Of a DNA stretch of 64,000 nucleotides, positions 1-8,146 are shown in pieces. Positions within the stretch are counted from its first letter, which is position 1. Every line of letters begins with the position of its first letter. The notes beneath the pieces were generated by a model. It did not search any database. It was given only the letters and a program-made list of their open reading frames with translations, and was not told the DNA's origin. Source of the DNA: Anaerolineae bacterium (GTDB taxonomy: Bacteria; Chloroflexota; Anaerolineae; Anaerolineales; Anaerolineaceae). The DNA lies in contig JABLXC010000007.1 of NCBI GenBank assembly GCA_013178185.1, positions 124,001 through 188,000 on the forward strand, given 5' to 3'. A program made the translations under genes and the position numbers.

Positions 1-1
1 C

Positions 2-1831
2 CAAACGATCTACCGGTCGGGGTTCACTGTTTACACAACCCTGGACCCAGGGTTGCAGGATGAAGCTCAGCAAATTGTGTATAACCAGGTTTCGGCGCTG
101 GCGGACCGGAACGCCAGAAATGGCGCATTAGTTGCCATACGTCCTGCCACAGGGGAGATCCTTGCAATGGTTGGCTCCCCTGATTTTTATGACGATGTTA
201 ATTCAGGCCAGGTTAACATGGCAGTCTCGCCCCGCCAGCCAGGGTCTTCTATTAAGCCATTGACATACACAGCAGCTTTTGAGAAAGGTTGGACACCCTC
301 AACGCTTATTTGGGATGTTCCAAGCGAATTTCCTCCTTCTGGAGATCCCAGCGATCCCCGCCCGCCATATGTCCCGGTTAATTACGACAATCGTTTTCAT
401 GGGCCGGTTTTGGCGCGAGTAGCGCTGGCGAACTCGTATAACGTCCCGGCTGTCAAAACGCTAAATTTTGTTGGAATTTATGATAACCCAAACCTGCCGG
501 GAGAAGATGGTTTCCTTGCATTTGCCCGGCGGGTGGGCATTACGACGCTGACCCGGGATGACTATGGCCTGGCTTTGACCCTGGGCGGGGGGGATGTCTC
601 GTTGCTTGAATTGACTGGCGCGTATGCAATTTTTGCAAATGGCGGTGTTCGCGTTCCACCTGTTGCCATCACCAAAATTATCGATTATCAAGGCAATATT
701 ATCTTCGAACACCAACAGGCAGAAGGCATCCAGGTGGTGCGCCCAGAACATGCGTTTCTGATCAGTTCCATCCTTTCCGATAACGCGGCACGCGCCCCAA
801 TGTTCGGTTCGAATTCTGTCCTTAACCTACCCTTCCAGGTTGCCGTGAAGACCGGCACTACTAACGATTTTCGCGACAATTGGACGCTGGGATATACGCC
901 AGATATTGCTGTTGGCGTTTGGGTGGGGAACGCTGATTACACTCCAATGGTCAATACAACTGGTTTGACCGGCGCCGCACCAATTTGGTCTCAGTTTATG
1001 CGATCAGCCATAGACCGGTTGACTGGTGGGAATCCTTCGGGTTTTGTGCGCCCGCCTGGGGTTGTTGATAAGATCGTGTGCAGCATATCGGGAACCGAAC
1101 CCTCCGAGTGGTGTCCATCCCAGCAAACGGAAATGTTTGTTTATGACCAGCCGCCACTGCCGAAAAAGGACGATCTATGGCAAAAAACTCAGATTGACAC
1201 CTGGACGGGTTTGAAATCCTCGCCATACTGCTCTGAGTACACCAAAGAAGAATTTGCATTAAACGTGACAGACCCATGGGGCGTCAAGTGGATTCGCGAG
1301 ACTAACGAAGGCCGCGAGTGGGCGAAGAACATCGGCTTTTCGGATGCTATTTTTTTCGCGCCGGAAAGAGAATGCCAGGCCAGCGACCCGCGTGTTAACA
1401 TCCTCTTTGCCGGATTAAACGAGAACCAGACGATTACCACTGGACCTTTAGATATTTACGCGGTTGTGACGGCAACCCAGAACTTTAAGGATTTTCGCCT
1501 GGAATATGGAGTGGGCGATAACCCGGTGGATTGGAAGACGCTGATCGAAGGGATCACTTCTCAATACAGCCAACCCGAGCGCATCTATTCCTGGGATCTC
1601 AAGGATGTTCCTACGGGGCGCGTCACTTTACGGATTTATGTGAACAGCACCCAGGATACATTTGCAGAGCGCCAGATTCACCTGAATATTCAGGTGCCAA
1701 CCCCAACCCCAACGATTACGCCGACGGTAACGGTTACTCATACTGCTACCAGCACACCGACGCTCACCAGCACCTCTCTGCCGCCTACGATGACGCCAAC
1801 GCTCATCCCCACAGAAACGCCGACTCCATAA
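2..1831 (+). CDS. Class A penicillin-binding protein (PBP1A-like), C-terminal part
   Basis: This is the transpeptidase half of a bifunctional peptidoglycan synthase that cross-links the cell wall outside the membrane. The frame is already open at base 2 and reads VYTTLDPGLQ, the usual junction before the transpeptidase domain, so the glycosyltransferase half and start lie left of the window. All three penicillin-binding motifs are present: SSIK near base 245, SYN near 434 and KTGTT near 848. After the catalytic domain comes about 250 residues of extracellular region with several cysteines, then a Thr-Pro-rich tail (repeats of PTPT/TPT) of about 45 residues up to the stop. Such tails are common on secreted proteins of Chloroflexota and probably act as a wall-spanning linker. 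The assignment is secure; which PBP1 paralogue it is cannot be told. Confidence 0.93.
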   Translation, partial: QTIYRSGFTVYTTLDPGLQDEAQQIVYNQVSALADRNARNGALVAIRPATGEILAMVGSPDFYDDVNSGQVNMAVSPRQPGSSIKPLTYTAAFEKGWTPSTLIWDVPSEFPPSGDPSDPRPPYVPVNYDNRFHGPVLARVALANSYNVPAVKTLNFVGIYDNPNLPGEDGFLAFARRVGITTLTRDDYGLALTLGGGDVSLLELTGAYAIFANGGVRVPPVAITKIIDYQGNIIFEHQQAEGIQVVRPEHAFLISSILSDNAARAPMFGSNSVLNLPFQVAVKTGTTNDFRDNWTLGYTPDIAVGVWVGNADYTPMVNTTGLTGAAPIWSQFMRSAIDRLTGGNPSGFVRPPGVVDKIVCSISGTEPSEWCPSQQTEMFVYDQPPLPKKDDLWQKTQIDTWTGLKSSPYCSEYTKEEFALNVTDPWGVKWIRETNEGREWAKNIGFSDAIFFAPERECQASDPRVNILFAGLNENQTITTGPLDIYAVVTATQNFKDFRLEYGVGDNPVDWKTLIEGITSQYSQPERIYSWDLKDVPTGRVTLRIYVNSTQDTFAERQIHLNIQVPTPTPTITPTVTVTHTATSTPTLTSTSLPPTMTPTLIPTETPTP

Positions 1832-1851
1832 ACTACAGGGCACAATTTACG

Positions 1852-2772
1852 ATGAAGCAACACTTAACAACCCGCGGAACCAGGGTATCCTGGGTAGGTT
1901 TACTCAATTTAATGACGGTTTATTTCATCTGGGGAAGCACCTATCTTGCCATTCGGATTGCAGTCCGGGATGGTCTTGGTTTTCCGCCTTTCTTTTTGGC
2001 TGCCAGCCGGGTGATTCTGGCTGGATCCCTTCTTCTACTTTTTGCGGTGCTCCAGCGCCAGCGCATCCGGCTTAATCGCACCGAATTGATCGTTCTGGCG
2101 ATTTCCGGTTCTCTCCTTTGGGTAGGAGGGAATGGCCTGGTATCCTGGTCGGAACAAAAGGTTAGCTCGGGATTGGCGGCGTTGATTGTTGGAGCGACTC
2201 CTATTTTTGTGGCGTTGATGGAATCGGCCATTGATCGTAAAATTCCCTCACTACTGCTGGTTGGATCCCTCCTGGTTGGGTTTGGCGGAATTGTTATCCT
2301 TACTTTTCCTGTAATTCGCAGCGGCATCCGTGCGGATGTTTTGTCTGTCATTGGGCTGTTGGCGGCTTCTTTCAGTTGGGGGGCCGGTAGCCTTTTACAA
2401 AGCCGGAATCCCGTGCGGATCTCTCCATTCGTCAGCTCTGGTTACCAGCATCTGTTCGGCGCGTTCGGCCTGATAATTCTATCTCTGATCACCAGAGAAA
2501 ATTTTCAGTCGCCTCCGTTAGATGCCTGGTTGGCGTGGGGTTATCTGGTGGTTTTTGGGTCAATTATTGCGTTTACTTCTTTTATTAACGTGTTGCAGAT
2601 CCTCCCTACGAATATCGTGATGACTTATAGCTATGTAAACCCTGTCATCGCAGTATTTCTTGGCTGGGTCATTCTGGGTGAACGAATCACTGTTTGGACG
2701 ATCGCGGGTACCCTGTTGGTTCTCTTGGGTGTGTGGGGGGTCTTCCGCACGCGCTACAAAAAAAGCGCTTAA
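1852..2772 (+). CDS. EamA/DMT-family transporter
   Basis: A 306-residue integral membrane protein of the drug/metabolite transporter superfamily. It has about ten hydrophobic segments arranged as two EamA repeats; the first opens with the typical VYFIWGSTYLAIRIAV sequence and the second ends in GERITVWTIAGTLLVLLGV. Members export amino acids, metabolites or small drugs, and the substrate cannot be read from sequence. The frame is open for about 320 bases further upstream, but that stretch is the Thr-Pro tail of the preceding gene read in another frame. I therefore take the ATG 20 bases after that stop; no strong ribosome site precedes it. It may be cotranscribed with the penicillin-binding protein. 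Confidence 0.88.
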   Translation: MKQHLTTRGTRVSWVGLLNLMTVYFIWGSTYLAIRIAVRDGLGFPPFFLAASRVILAGSLLLLFAVLQRQRIRLNRTELIVLAISGSLLWVGGNGLVSWSEQKVSSGLAALIVGATPIFVALMESAIDRKIPSLLLVGSLLVGFGGIVILTFPVIRSGIRADVLSVIGLLAASFSWGAGSLLQSRNPVRISPFVSSGYQHLFGAFGLIILSLITRENFQSPPLDAWLAWGYLVVFGSIIAFTSFINVLQILPTNIVMTYSYVNPVIAVFLGWVILGERITVWTIAGTLLVLLGVWGVFRTRYKKSA

Positions 2773-2798
2773 GCACGCTTCTTGCCCAGGAGATTACT

Positions 2799-3296
2799 CT
2801 ATAGATTGATCAGGGATCGTAAGAGGAAAGTTCCTGCACTAATTAAAACCAATCCTCCCGCTGCCAGGGCTACCCCTAGCCAACCGGAGGGAGCCATCAA
2901 AACCGCATCCTCCGGGCGGGTTGGGTTATAACGGATTTTTACGATTAACCCACGCGGATACCGGCGCATCAGGTTCTTGGCGGCCTTAGGAGTAAATTGA
3001 GTTGGGCGAGGGGTGATTTTTCTACTGGTGTAAGTTGTTTTCCTGATCACATATTTGTATACGATGACAGGCTCATATGTGACGACAGTTTTGAAGCTTC
3101 CATCAGCCAGTTTTTTCTGGCTTTTGCTTTCTTCTACCAGGGAATAAATGATCCTGGCTCGTGTGGCAGGCCAAAACTGACTTGGTCCCTCGCGAATCAA
3201 CAGAATCAGGCTGGCGATGAGCAGGCATAAGCCGAAGAAGATGATCGAGCTCAGCAAGATCAACATAAACGAGTTGCTTGTTTGTTCCAGAATCAT
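2799..3296 (-). CDS. DUF3592-type membrane protein
   Basis: A 165-residue protein with one transmembrane helix near the N-terminus (about residues 10-32) and one near the C-terminus (about 140-160), enclosing a roughly 100-residue soluble part. The soluble part has the DUF3592 pattern: W.AT.ARI, then a V.Y.Y.V strand, then a segment ending KIRYNPTRPEDAVL. Proteins of this family have no established function. The gene converges on the EamA gene with 26 bases between stops. It lies downstream of the ABC-transporter operon on the same strand, separated by two inverted repeats, so it may have its own promoter. The family call is good; function is unknown. Confidence 0.75.
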   Translation of the reverse strand: MILEQTSNSFMLILLSSIIFFGLCLLIASLILLIREGPSQFWPATRARIIYSLVEESKSQKKLADGSFKTVVTYEPVIVYKYVIRKTTYTSRKITPRPTQFTPKAAKNLMRRYPRGLIVKIRYNPTRPEDAVLMAPSGWLGVALAAGGLVLISAGTFLLRSLINL

Positions 3297-3318
3297 GGCA
3301 TTCTATCTGAAATAACTT

Positions 3319-3360
3319 GCCGGTTTTATAAGACACTCTACTATTATCCTATAAACCGGC
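3319..3360 (-). repeat. Inverted repeat upstream of the DUF3592 gene
   Basis: The arms GCCGGTTT and AAACCGGC match perfectly over 8 bases and flank an AT-rich 26-base centre. It sits between the end of the transporter operon and the DUF3592 start. It could be a terminator stem or an operator; there is no clear T-tract on the minus strand. Confidence 0.45.
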
Positions 3361-3379
3361 GTTACATTCTGGAGTGATG

Positions 3380-3405
3380 GCGGGGCTGGAAGATGACAGC
3401 CCCGC
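3380..3405 (-). terminator. Hairpin after the nucleoside-transporter operon
   Basis: Nine-base perfect arms GCGGGGCTG and CAGCCCCGC with an 8-base loop lie 28 bases beyond the stop of the last permease gene. The GC-rich stem and position fit a transcription terminator or an mRNA-stabilising 3' end, but no run of T follows on the minus strand. Confidence 0.5.
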
Positions 3406-3433
3406 TCGAAACGGATATCTCGACAGACGATCC

Positions 3434-4348
3434 TTATTCCCTTTTATAAGCCTTAAGAACAGCAGCGGGGCCGGTGGCGTTTCTTCCCGCGATGGCCAGG
3501 GCGATAATTGTCACTACATATGGAAGCGCCAGAAAAGTCTCGTAGGGTAGGTTCAAACCAGTGCTTTGCAAACGAAGCTGCAAGGCGAAGACGCCACCAA
3601 ATAGTAAAGCTCCCCAAAGGACCTTGGCAGGTTGCCAGTTGGCAAAAATAATCAAGGCAATACACACCCAGCCGCGCCCTGCGATAATGCCATATGTAAA
3701 AGCGCCAAGCTGGGCGAGGGAAAGAAAAGCTCCGCCAACGGCCATCAGACCGCCGCCGATCATCAAGGCGTAAGACCTCACCCGGTACACGTTTACGCCG
3801 GCTGCATCGGCTGCCTCTGGGTTTTCACCCACTGCCCGGATATTTAGACCCACGTTGGTGCGGTAAAGCACCCACCAAGCAAGCGGGATGATCAGAAAGG
3901 ATATATAGGTCAGGGCATATTGTGTGGTGATTGGGCCGATGATAGGTAGGTTGCCAAAGGGCTGTAACTGATCGAAGGATCGAATTGAAGGGGGGATGCG
4001 AGGCTCGCCGTAGATCAACCGGAAAAAGAACAAAGAAACAGCGGTTAATAATAAGGTGATCCCTAAACCAGAAACGTGTTGATTGACCCCAAGCCGGACA
4101 GAAAAGAAGGCCATTAACAAGCCGGCCAGCATTCCGCCCAACAAGGCTGCCAGTACTCCAAGCCAAAGCGAGCCGGTTGCATCTGCGGCCGCGAAACCAA
4201 CAAAAGCTCCAAAGAACATGGTGCCTTCGATGCCCAGATTAAGCACGCCCGAACGTTCGCTGTACAGTTCCCCCAGTGTTCCATAAATCAGGGGGGTAGC
4301 TACCCGCAGGGTGGCAGCGATCAAGCCAACGATAAAAGTATCCATCAA
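3434..4348 (-). CDS. ABC transporter permease, nucleoside (BMP) type, second subunit
   Basis: A 304-residue polytopic permease of the branched-chain amino acid/ribose permease superfamily, in the subgroup that pairs with BMP lipoproteins (YufQ/NupQ type). About eight hydrophobic segments are visible, with the family-typical EGTMFFGAFVGF near the N-terminus and GENPEAADAAGVNV around residues 170-190, the cytoplasmic loop that contacts the ATPase. It is the last gene of the operon and overlaps the preceding permease by 4 bases, so the two are probably translationally coupled and form the heterodimeric channel. Nucleoside uptake is inferred from family and from the catabolic genes upstream. Confidence 0.9.
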   Translation of the reverse strand: MMDTFIVGLIAATLRVATPLIYGTLGELYSERSGVLNLGIEGTMFFGAFVGFAAADATGSLWLGVLAALLGGMLAGLLMAFFSVRLGVNQHVSGLGITLLLTAVSLFFFRLIYGEPRIPPSIRSFDQLQPFGNLPIIGPITTQYALTYISFLIIPLAWWVLYRTNVGLNIRAVGENPEAADAAGVNVYRVRSYALMIGGGLMAVGGAFLSLAQLGAFTYGIIAGRGWVCIALIIFANWQPAKVLWGALLFGGVFALQLRLQSTGLNLPYETFLALPYVVTIIALAIAGRNATGPAAVLKAYKRE

Positions 4349-5397
4349 TCCCTCCTGATGCGATAGTTTTGTAGCAGGAACATACCCAATGTGACCAGGA
4401 GTAAAGTAGCCTGGACGACGTTCCCAAGATAAACCGGCACACCCAGCGAGCGGCTAACTGTTTGAGCGCCGGTATCGATCAGACCAATGAACATCGCAGC
4501 CAGACCAACGCCGAGGGGATTCAATGCTCCCAAGGTCGCCGCGATGATGCCGCTGTACCCGAATCCGGGCGAAATGGCATCGATCAAATGAAAGTGGATA
4601 CCTGCTACTTCTGTAACGCCGGCCAGGCCAGCAATGCCTCCGCTGATCAAGGCTGCTGTCAGCATAGTTTGTCCTACATTGACGCCCATAAAGCGGGCTG
4701 CTTCCTGACCATGACCTACCGCCCGCATCTTAAGCCCCAGGGAGGTTCGGGTGAGTATGAACCAGACGATTAAGATCATGATAATGGCTACCAGAAACCC
4801 CAGATGAAGGCGGGAACGGCTGATCAAGCGGGGAAGCTGTGCGCTGTCTACAATTTGGGGGGATTGTGGCCAGCCGGAGACTGGGTCGCGCCAGGGGCCA
4901 TTGAGTAAAAAACTTACTATGAACAGAATCACAGAGTTCAACAAGAGGGTGGTAACAACCTCATCCACTGCTAGCTTAACTTTCAGGAGCGCTGGAATGG
5001 ATGCCCAAAGCATTCCGGCTGCAAAGCCTCCGATGAGCATGATGGGGATGGCCAGGATGGGGGGAAAGTTACCCAACACCATGCCAAGACCAGCGGCCGC
5101 AATAGCCCCGGCGTATAGCTGGCCTTCGGCGCCGATATTCCAATAACCGGAAGCGAACGCAATGGTCACAGAAGCGCCCGTTAATAATAGGGGGGTGGCT
5201 TTTACCAGAGTTTCTAAAGCGCTTACCCGGTTCGAGAGAGGAGACAGCAAGAAGTAATAATAAGCCTCTAAGGGATTGGCGTTTGCCATTACCACCAGTA
5301 TAGAAGTGACCAGAAAGGTTACAATAATTGCTATGAGTGGTATGAGCGGCTTAATCCAAAGCGGGGCGGGCGCTTTTTCGATGCGGAATTTAACCAT
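4345..5397 (-). CDS. ABC transporter permease, nucleoside (BMP) type, first subunit
   Basis: A 350-residue permease, the YufP/NupP-type partner of the following gene. An N-terminal helix is followed by a loop and about nine hydrophobic segments. Recognisable signatures are YWNIGAEGQLYAGAIAAAGL (around residues 105-125) and the ATPase-contact loop MRAVGHGQEAARFMGVNV (around 223-240). It overlaps the ATPase gene by 8 bases and the next permease by 4, so all three products are likely made in fixed ratio. Together they would move nucleosides or related bases across the inner membrane. Confidence 0.9.
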   Translation of the reverse strand: MVKFRIEKAPAPLWIKPLIPLIAIIVTFLVTSILVVMANANPLEAYYYFLLSPLSNRVSALETLVKATPLLLTGASVTIAFASGYWNIGAEGQLYAGAIAAAGLGMVLGNFPPILAIPIMLIGGFAAGMLWASIPALLKVKLAVDEVVTTLLLNSVILFIVSFLLNGPWRDPVSGWPQSPQIVDSAQLPRLISRSRLHLGFLVAIIMILIVWFILTRTSLGLKMRAVGHGQEAARFMGVNVGQTMLTAALISGGIAGLAGVTEVAGIHFHLIDAISPGFGYSGIIAATLGALNPLGVGLAAMFIGLIDTGAQTVSRSLGVPVYLGNVVQATLLLVTLGMFLLQNYRIRRD

Positions 5398-6895
5398 GTT
5401 GCTTTACCTCCTGGCGGGCGCCTGTCATCATCAACCCCAATTGTTCTTCGGTTGCCTCCGTACCAGGGACAATGCCGACAATTTGCCCTTCATAGATCAC
5501 CGCGATGCGGTCCGAAAGGCTCATCACTTCTTCTAGATCTTCGGAAAGAAGCAAAACAGCGGCGCCGCGATTGCGTTGTTCTAATAACTTTGTGCGCACA
5601 TATTCGGTCGCGCCTACATCCAGACCCCGAGTCGGCTGTGAGGCAATAACCACTCTTGGTTCTGGAGAAAGCGCTCGCGCCAGGATTACTTTTTGCATAT
5701 TGCCGCCAGAAAGAGTCCGAATTGGGTCGGTTGGACGGGCTTTGATCTGATATTCAGAGATCAATTGTTCCGCATTCTTCAGGATGAGTCTTTTATCCAA
5801 GGTGCTGCGGCGGGTGAATTTTTCTATGCTCTCCAATGCCAGATTTTCGGCGACCGTGAGTTCTCCTACAACTCCAGCGTGACGATCCTCTGGGATGCGT
5901 CCGACGCCAGCTCTGGTAATTTCTGATGGGCTTGCGTTGGTTATTTCTTTATCGCCAATAAATATTTTTCCTGAAGCGGGTTTCAACGTGCCTGAAAGGA
6001 CTTGAGTCAGCTCGGATTGTCCGTTCCCGGAAACTCCGGCGATACCAAGCACTTCGCCCTCATAAACATTCAAAGAGACATTCTTGAGCGCGGTCAAACC
6101 TTTTTTGTCGACGGCGGTGATGTTTTCGATGCGGAGCAAAGGATTCCCTGCTTTTTGCTCTCCCTGACGGTATACCCCAAAAGTCTCTCGACCTACCATC
6201 ATACGAGCTAACTCCCGTTCGGAGGTGTCATTCTTTAGAACCGTGCCAATCTTTTTACCGTCTCGCAGCACGGTAATCCGGTCGCAGATGGTCATAACTT
6301 CATACAGCTTATGGCTGATAAAAATGACCGAGAGGCCGTCTTTTCTTAATCTTTCCAGCGTTTGGAAAAGTATATCCACTTCCTGTGGTACGAGGACAGC
6401 GGTTGGCTCATCCATGATCAATACTTTGGCATTGTGATACAACGCTTTCAGAATTTCAACCCGTTGTCTCTCCCCTACGGATAAATGCCGGATGATTGCA
6501 GAAGGCTCAACGTCAATACCAAATTGGTTGGCGGCTTTCGTTACATTTTGAATGACTTCTTGTGGCCTGTAAATATAACCTTTGTTGTAGCCCAGGACAA
6601 CATTTTCAGCCACGGTCAATGGGGAAACTAATGTAAAGTGTTGGGATACCATCCCTATGCCCCATCCGATGGCATCCTTCGGGGACGTGATATGAACCGG
6701 GCTGCCATCCACCAGGATCTGGCCGCTGTCGGCATGGTAAAGACCGTAAAGGATACGCATTAGAGTGGTCTTGCCGGCCCCATTTTCTCCCAATAGGGCG
6801 TGAATTTCCCCTTTTTGCAGGTCAAAGTCGATGTGGTCGTTGGCAACCAACGGGCCAAATCGCTTTGTGATGCTCTTCATCTCAATTGCATTCAT
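5390..6895 (-). CDS. ABC transporter ATP-binding protein with two ABC domains
   Basis: Energises the nucleoside-type importer. The protein (about 501 residues) carries two fused ABC domains, as in the RbsA/YufO group. The first has Walker A GENGAGKTT, signature LSVGERQR and Walker B VLIMDEPT. The second has an altered P-loop, GVSGNGQSE, a normal signature LSGGNMQK, and ASQPTRGLD in place of a standard Walker B, which is usual for this group and implies one weak ATP site. I chose the ATG giving MNAIEMKSITKRFG, because the frame upstream runs into the intercistronic hairpin. The gene follows the binding-protein gene and overlaps the first permease by 8 bases. Confidence 0.92.
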   Translation of the reverse strand: MNAIEMKSITKRFGPLVANDHIDFDLQKGEIHALLGENGAGKTTLMRILYGLYHADSGQILVDGSPVHITSPKDAIGWGIGMVSQHFTLVSPLTVAENVVLGYNKGYIYRPQEVIQNVTKAANQFGIDVEPSAIIRHLSVGERQRVEILKALYHNAKVLIMDEPTAVLVPQEVDILFQTLERLRKDGLSVIFISHKLYEVMTICDRITVLRDGKKIGTVLKNDTSERELARMMVGRETFGVYRQGEQKAGNPLLRIENITAVDKKGLTALKNVSLNVYEGEVLGIAGVSGNGQSELTQVLSGTLKPASGKIFIGDKEITNASPSEITRAGVGRIPEDRHAGVVGELTVAENLALESIEKFTRRSTLDKRLILKNAEQLISEYQIKARPTDPIRTLSGGNMQKVILARALSPEPRVVIASQPTRGLDVGATEYVRTKLLEQRNRGAAVLLLSEDLEEVMSLSDRIAVIYEGQIVGIVPGTEATEEQLGLMMTGARQEVKQHG

Positions 6896-6909
6896 CGAGG
6901 TCCTTGTCT

Positions 6910-6940
6910 GGGGTGGCAGAGTAGAAACCCCTGCCACCCC
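6910..6940 (-). promoter_or_regulatory. Intercistronic hairpin between binding protein and ATPase genes
   Basis: Perfect 10-base arms GGGGTGGCAG and CTGCCACCCC enclose an 11-base loop. The structure sits just after the stop of the binding-protein gene and before the ATPase start, with no T-tract. In binding-protein operons such stems commonly protect the upstream message from decay or partly terminate, giving more binding protein than ATPase; that role is inferred here. Confidence 0.6.
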
Positions 6941-6964
6941 TGCATTTTAGGATGGTTTGCCGGG

Positions 6965-7987
6965 TTAGTTTACAGCAGCCGGCTGGCGTTCATCAATGTC
7001 AACGCGGAACAGGCCGCTCTTGATTGCCTGTTCCTTTTCTTTAACTTTTGCGACGAGGTCAGCGGGCAATTTGCTCTCGGTGCTGTGGAACGGCGCCAGG
7101 CTCGCGCCTCCTTTCGCAACCATGCTGAAGTCCTTGAGGTCTTGGGCGGTATAAGAACCGGCAGTAACCTGTTTAATGACGTATTCGACTGTGGGGGTCA
7201 TATTCCAGACCGGGCTGGTGACGACTAAGTCCGGCGCCAGTTCATTTTGGTCGCTCATGTTGCCGAAAACCCACAGGTTCTTTTCCTTGGCGGCTTCGAT
7301 TACACCAAAACGCTCGGCATAGAGCACATCTGCGCCATTATCAATTTGGGCGAGGGCGGCTTCTTTGGCGGCGGCTGGGTCAAACCAGCTATTGATAAAA
7401 GTCACAAGCACTTGAACTTCTGGATTTACTTCCTTAGCCCCCGCGATGAAGGCGTTTGCCAGGCGGTTGACTTCAGGAACCGGGTAACCGCCGACGATGC
7501 CGACTTTGTTGGTCTTGGTCAAACCGCCAGCTAACATGCCAGCCAAGTAAGCAGGCTCGTGGATCCAGTTGTCAAAGACTGACACGTTTGGTTCTGATGG
7601 GCCAAGGCCAGAGCCGAAAACAAAGGCGATGTCCGGATATTGCGCTGCAACGCGGCGGACAGCCTCTTCATTTCCAAAGGCATCTCCGAAGATAACGTTT
7701 GGCTTCTTCTGTTCTGCGGTTTCCTGAAGAATGCGCTCCATATCGCCGGAATACCCGATGTTTTCGGTATATTCATACTCAATTTTGCCCTCTTCCTGGG
7801 CCTTCTGCAAGGCGGCGTGGATCACGCCATCCCAGGGTTCCTCGATGGGTGTGGCAAATGCGCCAAAAACCTTGACTTTTCCGGTTTCTGTTTTTGGTGC
7901 GGCTGCTTGTTGAGGCGCGCAGCTCATCACCAGAGTGGAAACCAGAATAGCGACCAGCAAGAAGGTCATTATAGTCCGCTTGTTCAT
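6965..7987 (-). CDS. BMP-family substrate-binding lipoprotein
   Basis: A 340-residue surface lipoprotein that captures the ligand for the adjacent importer. A lipoprotein signal peptide is clear: charged MNKR, a hydrophobic stretch, then a lipobox ending at Cys23 (LVMSC). The mature part has the Bmp fold, with VKVFGAFATPIEEPWDGVIH at the start and GMLAGGLTKTNKVGIVGG near the middle. Homologues in this family (BmpA/PnrA, YufN) bind purine or other nucleosides, and the neighbouring deaminase and hydroxylase genes agree. The start is the ATG 8 bases after a GGAG ribosome site. A hairpin after its stop may raise its expression over the permease genes. Confidence 0.92.
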   Translation of the reverse strand: MNKRTIMTFLLVAILVSTLVMSCAPQQAAAPKTETGKVKVFGAFATPIEEPWDGVIHAALQKAQEEGKIEYEYTENIGYSGDMERILQETAEQKKPNVIFGDAFGNEEAVRRVAAQYPDIAFVFGSGLGPSEPNVSVFDNWIHEPAYLAGMLAGGLTKTNKVGIVGGYPVPEVNRLANAFIAGAKEVNPEVQVLVTFINSWFDPAAAKEAALAQIDNGADVLYAERFGVIEAAKEKNLWVFGNMSDQNELAPDLVVTSPVWNMTPTVEYVIKQVTAGSYTAQDLKDFSMVAKGGASLAPFHSTESKLPADLVAKVKEKEQAIKSGLFRVDIDERQPAAVN

Positions 7988-8146
7988 CAAAATTCTCCTC
8001 TCTTTTGGGTAACTAAGGTTATAGAAGCGGTTAAAACACAGATTTTTTTCTGCTCGACTGTTTTTTTTCGATCATCACCTCCTTTTGCGTTTCTCTGTGG
8101 CGGCAGTTAAGCCGCTCTCGAGAGGATGTCTGGAGTTGCAATGCCC

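Noticed and set aside
1531-1851. A longer N-terminus for the EamA gene
   Set aside because: It is the Thr-Pro tail of the penicillin-binding protein read in another frame, low in complexity and without homologous character.
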